64,000 nucleotides of DNA, from assembly GCF_023700755.1 (NCBI RefSeq), contig NZ_JAMKOJ010000008.1, forward strand, positions 62,001 through 126,000. Direction: 5' to 3'. Below are positions 57,016 through 64,000 of this stretch, one piece after another. The first letter of the stretch is position 1. Each line of letters begins with the position of its first letter. The notes beneath the pieces are model-generated. The model did no database searches. It had not been told where the DNA came from and worked only from the letters and a program-made list of their open reading frames with translations. The DNA is from Allorhizobium sonneratiae. Lineage in GTDB: Bacteria > Pseudomonadota > Alphaproteobacteria > Rhizobiales > Rhizobiaceae. The position numbers and the translations under genes are program-made.

Positions 57016-57808
57016 TTTTTTCATCAGGGCCATGTTTGCCGGTATCGGTCTTGCCCTGACAGCGGGGCCGCTCGGCTGCTTTGTCATCTGGCGGCGCATG
57101 GCCTATTTCGGTGATACGATGGCGCATTCCGCCCTGCTGGGTGTTGCCCTGTCGCTGTTGTTTTCCCTCAATCTGACCGTGTCCGTGTTTATCGTGGCAG
57201 CCCTTGTGTCGGTGCTTCTGCTCGCCTTGCAAAGACAGCGCGGTCTGTCGGCCGATTCGCTGCTTGGCATTCTCAGCCACGCAACGCTTGCGATCGGCCT
57301 GGTATTGGTCGCCTTCATGACCTGGGTGCGCATCGATCTGATGGCCTATCTTTTCGGGGATATTCTGGCTGTTTCCAGTCAGGATGTGATGGTTGTCTGG
57401 ATTGGAGGACTGGCGGTTCTCGTCGGTCTCTGCCTGATCTGGCGTCCTCTTTTTGCCGCAACGGTGAATGAAGACATCGCCATTGCCGAAGGACTGGCTG
57501 TCGGCCCGACCCGGCTCATCTTCATGCTGCTGATGGCGCTGGTTATCGCGATTGCCATGAAGCTGGTCGGAATTTTGCTGATCACCGCCCTTTTGATCAT
57601 TCCGGCAGCAACGGCAAGACGGTTTGCCGCAACGCCTGAAATCATGGCGATCCTGGCCGGGCTTATCGGCGCGCTGGCGGTGATGGGCGGTCTTATGGGG
57701 TCGCTTCACTATGACACGCCGTCTGGCCCCTCGATTGTGGTCGCGGCCCTTTGCCTGTTTCTCTTCAGCCTGCTGCCGTATCGGCGCGCCGCCGCCATGA
57801 AAGGATGA
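57005..57808 (+). CDS. znuB: Zinc ABC transporter, permease
   Basis: A 267-residue membrane protein with about eight spans of the ABC-3 family: FAGIGLALTAGPLGCFVIWR, then RMAYFGDTMAHSALLGVALS (typical of Znu/Mnt permeases). The frame is open far upstream within znuC; the ATG at 57005 (or 57008) with GAGGG before it is the real start, overlapping the znuC stop by 11 bases. Confidence 0.92.
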   Translation: MMDDFFIRAMFAGIGLALTAGPLGCFVIWRRMAYFGDTMAHSALLGVALSLLFSLNLTVSVFIVAALVSVLLLALQRQRGLSADSLLGILSHATLAIGLVLVAFMTWVRIDLMAYLFGDILAVSSQDVMVVWIGGLAVLVGLCLIWRPLFAATVNEDIAIAEGLAVGPTRLIFMLLMALVIAIAMKLVGILLITALLIIPAATARRFAATPEIMAILAGLIGALAVMGGLMGSLHYDTPSGPSIVVAALCLFLFSLLPYRRAAAMKG

Positions 57809-57813
57809 TCGCC

Positions 57814-58227
57814 ATGACATCACATGCCTTGGGCAGCCATGCACTGACCCGCAATCAGTCGCTGGTGTTTCACACCCTCGAACAGGCCGGGGGGCCGTTA
57901 TCGGCCTATGTAATTCTCGACAAGCTGCGCGATCAGGGATTTCGCGCCCCGCTCCAGGTCTATAGGGCTCTTGAAAAACTTCTTGAATTCGGTCTGGTCC
58001 ACCGGCTTGAAAGCCTCAATGCGTTTGTCGCCTGCTCGCACCGCGAGGAACAATGCTGCGCCCATGGCACAGTTGCCTTTGCCATTTGCGAGCGCTGTGG
58101 CCATGTGCAGGAATTTCACGATCACACCATCGATCATCGTCTTGAGGACTGGACCAAGGGGCGTGGCTTCAAAATGGAAAAGACCACGATCGAGATTCGT
58201 GGTCTTTGTGCGTCCTGCTCGGCATAG
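57814..58227 (+). CDS. zur: Zinc uptake regulator (Fur family)
   Basis: Zinc-responsive repressor of the znu genes. The 137-residue protein has the winged-helix (SAYVILDKLRDQGFRAPLQV), the metal-site block CSHREEQCC and CERCGH, and ends in CASCSA, with Cys pairs for structural zinc as in Zur. AAAGGATG precedes the ATG at 57814. It is last in the znuCB-zur string, so it should repress its own expression. Confidence 0.9.
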   Translation: MTSHALGSHALTRNQSLVFHTLEQAGGPLSAYVILDKLRDQGFRAPLQVYRALEKLLEFGLVHRLESLNAFVACSHREEQCCAHGTVAFAICERCGHVQEFHDHTIDHRLEDWTKGRGFKMEKTTIEIRGLCASCSA

Positions 58228-58254
58228 ATAGATAGCGATATCTGGCTGCTGCTG

Positions 58255-59322
58255 TCAGCCTTGACCCTTGTAGATAAGCCAGCTTTTGGTCGGCTCGCGT
58301 TGTATTTCTTCATTATAGGCGCGAATGCAGTTTCGGCCGCTGTTCTTGGCATTGTAAAGGGCGACGTCGCTACGTCCGTAAAGTTCTGATGCATCCTGAC
58401 AGTTGACGGCAAAAGCATAACCTAGCGACACGGTGATCGGACCGTAATTCACTCCGGTCCGTGAATTGCGGAAGGGGGTCGCCTCAATACTGGACCTGAT
58501 CTTTTCGCACATGGCCTGCATGTCTTCACTCGAGCCTTCGGCAATGACGGCGAATTCTTCGCCCCCAGTTCTTGCGGCAAAAGTCTCGCGCGACAGGCAG
58601 GCGCGGATGAGGCCGGCGACAATGGCCAGAATCTTGTCACCAACCGGATGACCGAATGTGTCGTTGACGGTCTTGAAATGATCGATATCGATCAGGATCA
58701 GCGCGATTGAAGCAGACGGTGTCTGATTGAAAAGATTGGCCATCCGCTCATCGAAGGCACGACGATTGGAAAGACGTGTCAGCGAATCGGTGTTGGCGAT
58801 ACGCTTGTATTCATCAAGTTCACGCCGCACGGCATCCATATCTGCGGATTTCTGGTTAAAACTGGCAACCGTCTTTTCACCACGTGCCATAGTGTCGCCC
58901 GTTGCCTGGCTCAGAAGAGTAATCGCATTGCGCACAAGTTCGACACTGGCCAGATTCTTGGCATTGATCCGGCCATTGGTTTCCTCAAGCAGGTCACTGT
59001 AGATTCTAAGGGCGCTTTGTTCCTGCTTGAGCAGGCGTACAATATTGTCCAGTTCGTTTGTCAGTCGGGAATGTGCGTTTTCGACCAGTCGATTCGAATT
59101 ATGAGAAAAAAATTCCTCCGAAATTATATCGAGATCTTCCTGCGTGGCTTTAGCGCCAAGGGCGACAAGGCGCCGCGTCAAAGCAGGATTGGAGCCGATA
59201 TAAGCCTCATAAAACAATTCATAGTTGCGTGGCAGCGGCGAAACTCCCATATTGCGCATGGCAAAAAGAATTTGCGCAGCAAGATCACCGTTTTGTCCCC
59301 TGTTTGTTGACGCTGAATTCAT
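58255..59322 (-). CDS. GGDEF-domain diguanylate cyclase, soluble
   Basis: A 355-residue cytoplasmic protein without membrane spans. The N-terminal 170 residues are mostly helical (LFYEAYIGSNPALTRRL then coiled-coil) and are common to a rhizobial GGDEF subfamily. The C-terminal domain has the active motif GGEEF at residues 253-257, so it should make cyclic di-GMP. The usual inhibitory RxxD site five residues upstream is not present. Sensory input is unknown. Confidence 0.88.
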   Translation of the reverse strand: MNSASTNRGQNGDLAAQILFAMRNMGVSPLPRNYELFYEAYIGSNPALTRRLVALGAKATQEDLDIISEEFFSHNSNRLVENAHSRLTNELDNIVRLLKQEQSALRIYSDLLEETNGRINAKNLASVELVRNAITLLSQATGDTMARGEKTVASFNQKSADMDAVRRELDEYKRIANTDSLTRLSNRRAFDERMANLFNQTPSASIALILIDIDHFKTVNDTFGHPVGDKILAIVAGLIRACLSRETFAARTGGEEFAVIAEGSSEDMQAMCEKIRSSIEATPFRNSRTGVNYGPITVSLGYAFAVNCQDASELYGRSDVALYNAKNSGRNCIRAYNEEIQREPTKSWLIYKGQG

Positions 59323-60598
59323 TTTTATTGTCCCACGTTTTCTCCCTGTCGGTTGCCCTGTACGATGTTCAGTCAGGCAAACCCTTACCCCGACAGCAAG
59401 TCTATATTTTGTCGTTCCAAGCTCTCTTCATTGTCGAAATGCAGCCTGATTCTGTCTTGCAGAACGTTATCTGTATGTGCATGGCTGGCAGCAAGAGGAA
59501 GGCTTCATTCTCCGCCAAGCGCTTTGCCTGCTATGACATCATGTGTTTCATTAAACACATTGAACTTTCTGTAAATATTTAAATTTACAGCATAATTCCT
59601 TAAATCTCTGCCGACTTTATATGGTTGTAACTGCAGCATTATTTTCAATGCCTTACAGAGAGGCTCGTAAAATAGTCATTTTTCATGCCTCATCCTGAAG
59701 CCTCTTTCTATCAAGCTCTGAAGTGAAAAATGTCTGCAGTTTATGATTGCATATTTTCTATGAAGGCCTTTGCATGTTTTCAATCTGTGGAAAGTTCTGT
59801 TGCTGCCAGATACAATCCATAATCTGTCTAACTTGCGTTGCGGCAAATAGAAAAAATGAATCATGCTCGCATTCGCAATAATGATTGTATTTAATCGATA
59901 TTGATTAAAATGAAAAGCATAGTTCCGTGCAATTGGTGTGGCCGCAAAGTTTTTTTCAATTGCTTGCTCAACAAAATCAGGATTTTTCAGAGGGGATCCC
60001 TGTTGTTGTCTGACTATGCGGGGCCCATCACTCCCATCGACGTTTACGGCATCCTGACGGATCTCAGGCCTTCAGACGGCGACAGTTTTTGTGCGCAGAT
60101 CAACATTCGGAGAAAAGGAATTTTACAGCTGTGGGCGCATTTCTGCAGGTTGCGACCTTTATGATGCGTTAGCGTGATGGCAACCGTCCTGATCGTCGTA
60201 TAGGCCATCGTATTTCGTAGTATTATTTTATCAATACACGAAATAAATTAATATAATATAATTTCGTCATCCAAGATTTATACTTGCAAAATATCGACAA
60301 AAATATAACGATAATATTTGAAATTAATTCAATTATAAATCATGATTTCGTACTTTCGATTTTTATATATGAATTTTTAATATCTAATATAAATTATGAT
60401 ATACATGGATATTCCGTTTATCAATGTCAGATTATAGGGGTTTTTTGAAAAAAACGCCGATTAATCCATAAAATTTATGGTATGCGAAATTTGGCAACCG
60501 AGTTGCGAGTAAAGCGTCGTGGAGTGTCCCGCTTTGCAGCATGGTGCTGCCAGAGATGGATCCCTGGCAGCAGTCTCGCGCGTTATACGCAACTGCCA
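59323..60598. other. Gene-poor gap with an extremely AT-rich core
   Basis: 1276 bp without a recognised gene. 59541-59560 (ATGTGTTT / AAACACAT, loop CATT) and 59569-59590 (CTGTAAAT / ATTTACAG) are tandem hairpins. 60000-60190 is GC-richer and may be a gene remnant (one 87-codon frame at 59901-60164, no family recognised). 60225-60480 is close to all A and T and includes many TATA-like steps. 60545-60572 is a hairpin TGCTGCCAG / CTGGCAGCA just downstream of cpdB. Confidence 0.6.
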
Positions 60599-62587
60599 TT
60601 AGAGCAGCAGACGATATTTTGCGAACCCATTCGCGCCGTCACCGGCGTCCTCGATTTTTGCGCCGACGACTTTACCCGCAAAAGCGCGTCCCTTCGGCCC
60701 TGTCTCAAACACGGCAGTTGTTCCGGGCATGGGCGCAAAATGCCAGTTTCCGTCCGCCGATGGATTGATCGTGCCCTCGGAGACAATGTAGCGCACGATG
60801 ACATCGCGATTGGTGTCCGGGCCGACAAAGATGACCTTGCTTGCGTTGATGCCAGGGAAATTGCCACCGCCGCCAGCACGGTAATTGTTAGTCACGACGA
60901 CAAACTGCTGTTTCAGATCAATGGGTTTTCCCTGATAGCTCAGATTTTTGATGCGGCTTGCATCTGCGTGGATCAGCTTGCCGTCTTCATCGTAACGGGC
61001 GGGCTGGGAAAGATCGATTTCATAGGTCACGCCATCAATGACATCATAGTTGTAGGACGGGAAGCTGGGATTGATCAGCGGCGCATCCTTGGCACCCGGC
61101 TTGACCTCATGGAAAATGCCAGCCGACATGTCCAGCCAGTCTTTCACGTCCTCTCCGGTCACCAGCACGGCCTGAACGGTGTTGGGATAGAGATAAAGGT
61201 CGGAGACATTCTTGATGGCGATGTCGCCCGCCGGAACGTCGGTATAATAATCCGGTCCGCCACGGCCGCCGGATTTGAAGGGAGCTGCCGCCGACAGCAG
61301 CGGATAGTCCTTGTATTTCGTCTCCTTCAGCATGGTCTTGATATACCAGAGCTGGGCATTGGAGACGATCTGCACCGACGGATCATCGGCCACAAGCGCG
61401 AAATAGGAGTAAAGCGGCGCGGAGGTCTTGCCAACCGGCGTGCGCACATAGGCCAGCGTCGCCTCATGTTCCTTTTCGACGGCGGCGACGATTTCCGGCT
61501 TGTCCTTGACATCGGCAATCACTTTACGGGCTTCGTCACGATGATAGATCGGACGGGCCTCGCTGGTGAAATCGACGATCTTCCAGCTCTTGCCGTCTTT
61601 TTCCAAGAGCAGGTCGATCAGCCCCATATGCGAGCCCCAGAAACCGGCCATCACGGCGGGCTTGCCCATCAGCGTGCCTTTCACCGGGTCAGCACCTTTG
61701 ATGCCGTCCCAGGTTTTCGGACCGGGGAAGACGAGATGCTGATGGCCGGTGAAAATCGCGTCAATCCCGTCAACGCCGGCAAGATAAAGCGAGGCATTTT
61801 CCATACGATCAGATGGGCCGCTGCCATCGATGCCGGAGTGGGAGAGCGCAATGACGATATCGGCACCCTGTTCCTTCATCACCGGCACCCAGGCCTTTGC
61901 CGCCTCGACGATATCGCGGGTCTGGGCCTTGCCCTCGAGATTCTTGGCATCCCAGACCATGATCTGCGGCGGCAGGAAGCCGATGAAGCCGACCTTGACG
62001 GTGTTTTCCTGTCCGCTACCATCCTTGATCTTTTTGTCGAGGATGATGAAAGGCTTGAAATAGAGATCATCCTGTTTCGGATCGGAAGCCAGCTGGCCTT
62101 TGGTCAGGTTGGCGCAGACGATGGGAAATTTTGCCCCGGCCAGCGTGTTGAACATAAAATCGAGGCCGTAATTGAACTCGTGATTGCCAAGCGTACCGCA
62201 ATCATAGCCAAGAACATTCATCGCCTTCATCACCGGATGCACGTCACCGGCCTTCATGCCTTTTTTGTAAGCCATGTAATCGCCCATGGGGCTGCCCTGC
62301 AGAAGATCGCCATTGTCGATCAGCATGGAATTTGTGGCTTCGGTGCGGATCTTGTCGATCCAGCTTGCCGTACGCGACAGGCCAAGCGTGTCATTCGGCT
62401 TGTCGGCATAATAGTCGTAGGGCAGAAGGTTGACGTGGATGTCGGTGGTTTCCATCAGCCGCAGATGGGCCTGATTGGCTGCAGCGCGGGCGCTGAACGG
62501 GTGGAGAACCACCAGAGCGCCGGTTGCGGCAAGCCCTCCGAGAAGATAGCGGCGACTTATGGGATGGCTGTCGTGAAAGAGAGACAT
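60599..62587 (-). CDS. cpdB: 2',3'-cyclic-nucleotide 2'-phosphodiesterase / 3'-nucleotidase
   Basis: A periplasmic phosphoesterase for scavenging phosphate and nucleosides. The 662-residue protein has a twin-arginine signal (SRRYLLGG at 11-18, then a hydrophobic stretch to ARA), so it is probably exported folded by the TatABC encoded in this window. It then has the metallophosphatase motifs METTDIHVNLLPYDYY, DNGDLLQGSPMGDY, GNHEFNYGLDF and GHQH, and the 5'-nucleotidase C-terminal domain (NNYRAGGGGNFPG). Length fits CpdB. Confidence 0.92.
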   Translation of the reverse strand: MSLFHDSHPISRRYLLGGLAATGALVVLHPFSARAAANQAHLRLMETTDIHVNLLPYDYYADKPNDTLGLSRTASWIDKIRTEATNSMLIDNGDLLQGSPMGDYMAYKKGMKAGDVHPVMKAMNVLGYDCGTLGNHEFNYGLDFMFNTLAGAKFPIVCANLTKGQLASDPKQDDLYFKPFIILDKKIKDGSGQENTVKVGFIGFLPPQIMVWDAKNLEGKAQTRDIVEAAKAWVPVMKEQGADIVIALSHSGIDGSGPSDRMENASLYLAGVDGIDAIFTGHQHLVFPGPKTWDGIKGADPVKGTLMGKPAVMAGFWGSHMGLIDLLLEKDGKSWKIVDFTSEARPIYHRDEARKVIADVKDKPEIVAAVEKEHEATLAYVRTPVGKTSAPLYSYFALVADDPSVQIVSNAQLWYIKTMLKETKYKDYPLLSAAAPFKSGGRGGPDYYTDVPAGDIAIKNVSDLYLYPNTVQAVLVTGEDVKDWLDMSAGIFHEVKPGAKDAPLINPSFPSYNYDVIDGVTYEIDLSQPARYDEDGKLIHADASRIKNLSYQGKPIDLKQQFVVVTNNYRAGGGGNFPGINASKVIFVGPDTNRDVIVRYIVSEGTINPSADGNWHFAPMPGTTAVFETGPKGRAFAGKVVGAKIEDAGDGANGFAKYRLLL

Positions 62588-62642
62588 GTGTGGCTCCTGG
62601 CGCTGGGTTTGGATCCGGAAGCATCTGGCGAAAGAGGGCCGG

Positions 62643-62676
62643 ACGGTGTCGGCATTTGATAGATGTCCGACACCGT
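62643..62676. repeat. Inverted repeat between the asparaginase and cpdB genes
   Basis: Ten-base perfect arms ACGGTGTCGG / CCGACACCGT with a 14-base loop that continues the pairing in part. No T-run follows on the minus strand. It may be a stem-loop in the mRNA joining the two genes, a protein-binding site or a weak terminator for the upstream gene. Confidence 0.55.
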
Positions 62677-62776
62677 AAGGACGCTTCTTTTAAAAGCAAC
62701 TGCATCCTTATCATGACAGGAGAATGATGAGGCGCATCTTCCTATCCGCTCTCACCGGCATGATATCTGCCCCGCT

Positions 62777-64000
62777 TCACATCGAAACGGTTTTTTCCCA
62801 CATCACCTTACCGGTTATCTGGCAGGTTATGGCAAGGCGAATGGTCTTGTCACCCTCATTCTGCCTGAGGCTCAGAAGAGTCGCTCCGGTTCCGCTGGAA
62901 GTTGTTCCGCTTTGCCAGAGCACTTTGCCGTTCCGGCTGTAAAAGATCAGGTTTCCATCCTCTTTCAGCAGCAGGCGACCGGGCAGGGCGGCGGCATCCT
63001 GCTGTTCCAGCATGGCCCAGAGAATATGGCCTGCGGCATCGCTCAGCACGGGGCCGTGTGCGGGCAGGTTGTTCAATGTCGCGCCGCCAGTGAAAGTGGT
63101 CAGCGCCTGACCGGGCAGCATGACCGGACGCATCCGGCTGTCGAGACGTGACCCATCCTGCATTTCTCCCACCAGCGGTACCTGCATCAGATAACGCAGA
63201 TCCTCTGCGGTCCAGCCGTTGAAGTCCTGTGCTGCCAAAAGCACGGTCAGCTTGGCAAGCGAGGCCATCGGCGTCATGTCGGCGGGATTGAGTGCGCCGA
63301 TGCCTGGAAGCCAGGCGCCGGCGGCATAGGCGTTGTAATCCACCGCACCTTTCAGCACCTGAGTATTGTCGACAATGACCACGCCCTGATCTGCGGCCTC
63401 TTTCAATGCACGGGCAATCGCGCCTTTTTCCGGCTCGTTGGGGTTGCCGCTTGGAAAATTGCCCTCGCCATAGGCTTCCAGCACCAGCCCACGAATGCCC
63501 TCAGCTGTGACGGCGCGGATGAGATTGGCAAGGAGCGCCGTGCCGGCCTCTGGCCGGTACCAAGCGGGAAAGGCGTTGAGCTGCATCACCGGCACCTGAT
63601 CGAGCCGGTCGAAAATGGCCTGCAATTGCGCCAGTGTGGCTGCTCGCGCTGTCGGATGATCGAGGCTGACCGCATCCGAGAGCGGAAAGGGCAGAGCATT
63701 CCTGGCGTCAAGCGTGAGCGTAATGCCATATTGACCGACATCGGGAAAATTCGGCGAGGTGAAGCCATGAAACTGATTGGCATCGGTTTTCACCACCCGG
63801 CTGCCGCGCATCAGATGGCTGTTGAAGAAGACATAGAGACCGGCAAGACCTGTGGCGGCGGCCGCCACCGCACCGCAGACATTCTGGAATGCATCGGTGT
63901 TGAAGCTCATGCCCGTGATTATTCCTGCCTGATCGGCGTGGAAAAGCGGCACCTGCGAACCGGTGAGAATGACCGGCTTGCTGAGCTGGGCAAGCGCTGT
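62777..64000 (-). CDS. Asparaginase with a C-terminal B-lectin-like domain, N-terminus beyond the window
   Basis: About 407 residues are visible; the frame is open to base 64000. The start of the visible part (LSKPVILTGSQVPLF) and GLVLEAYGEGNFPSG, GVVIVDNTQVLKGAV match the asparaginase/glutaminase fold; the catalytic N-terminal TGGTIA and HGTDT motifs would lie outside. The last 75 or so residues depart from asparaginase: LLLKEDGNLIFYSRNGKVLW followed by QSGT is the beta-prism B-lectin pattern (xxDGNLxxY...G..lW.sgT), as in mannose-binding lectins. This fusion is unusual. Substrate (Asn, Gln or a glycosylated form) is unknown. Confidence 0.8.
   Translation of the reverse strand, partial: TALAQLSKPVILTGSQVPLFHADQAGIITGMSFNTDAFQNVCGAVAAAATGLAGLYVFFNSHLMRGSRVVKTDANQFHGFTSPNFPDVGQYGITLTLDARNALPFPLSDAVSLDHPTARAATLAQLQAIFDRLDQVPVMQLNAFPAWYRPEAGTALLANLIRAVTAEGIRGLVLEAYGEGNFPSGNPNEPEKGAIARALKEAADQGVVIVDNTQVLKGAVDYNAYAAGAWLPGIGALNPADMTPMASLAKLTVLLAAQDFNGWTAEDLRYLMQVPLVGEMQDGSRLDSRMRPVMLPGQALTTFTGGATLNNLPAHGPVLSDAAGHILWAMLEQQDAAALPGRLLLKEDGNLIFYSRNGKVLWQSGTTSSGTGATLLSLRQNEGDKTIRLAITCQITGKVMWEKTVSM

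Noticed and set aside
59901..60164. An 87-codon frame with a CNWC motif in the gene-poor gap
   Set aside because: No recognised family, weak start and uneven base composition; kept only as a possible gene remnant in the gap description.
60482..62659. A 725-codon plus-strand frame opposite cpdB
   Set aside because: Pure antisense of a well-defined Tat-exported phosphoesterase; no recognisable motif of its own.
62588..62776. A CTGTCAT half-site resembling a Pho box upstream of cpdB
   Set aside because: Only one of the two direct repeats is present, so a PhoB site is not supported.

Overview
The window is chromosomal DNA from an alphaproteobacterium of the order Rhizobiales, most likely family Rhizobiaceae (Agrobacterium, Rhizobium, Allorhizobium or a close relative). 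The support is an ExoR-type regulator, a nearly 1000-residue UvrB, rhizobial gene strings (cdsA-rseP-bamA-lpxD-fabZ-lpxA-lpxI-lpxB; nagZ-scpA-scpB-tatABC-serS-surE-pcm), palindromic mosaic repeats of the kind common between rhizobial genes, and an IS427-group insertion sequence. A pectinesterase and ExoR suit a plant-associated life. The species cannot be fixed from the sequence alone. I saw no rRNA, tRNA or CRISPR array.

Layout. 1-9786 (+): an envelope block, with the end of uppS, then cdsA, rseP, bamA and the lipid A genes lpxD-fabZ-lpxA-lpxI-lpxB. 9866-13153 (-): a DUF1345 membrane protein, a YaiI-family protein, an unknown protein and an EamA exporter, separated by mosaic repeats. 13209-23155 (-): a complete guanidine-use operon. 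A sigma-54 promoter is followed directly by a guanidine-I (ykkC) riboswitch, an ABC importer, two DUF1989 proteins (carboxyguanidine deiminase type), a urea/guanidine carboxylase and an allophanate hydrolase. 23316-27077 (-): pectinesterase, threonine dehydratase and an MFS carrier. 27268-30201 (+): uvrB. 30230-32880: an AT-rich accessory island with a ParA-like ATPase gene and an overlapping HEPN-domain gene; the ATPase gene is split by an 841-bp IS5-family element.

32892-42950: a hemerythrin-like protein with an FNR/FixK-type box, then gnd, nagZ, scpA, scpB, tatABC, serS, surE and pcm. 43676-53502: a FadL-family porin, exoR, xthA, erpA, dgt, argS and a large SPOR-domain membrane protein. 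53694-58227: a zinc regulon (COG0523 GTPase, znuA, znuC, znuB, zur) with Zur-box-like palindromes. 58255-59322: a soluble GGDEF protein. 59323-60598: a gene-poor, partly extremely AT-rich stretch. 60599-64000 (-): a Tat-exported CpdB-type phosphoesterase and the C-terminal part of an asparaginase that ends in a B-lectin-like domain, cut by the window edge.

Points of most interest: the ParA/HEPN pair and its exactly definable IS interruption; the sigma-54 promoter stacked on a guanidine riboswitch, so that nitrogen state and ligand may both gate one operon; the asparaginase-lectin fusion; and a possible permutation of the usual dgt-argS-SPOR-nagZ gene order.
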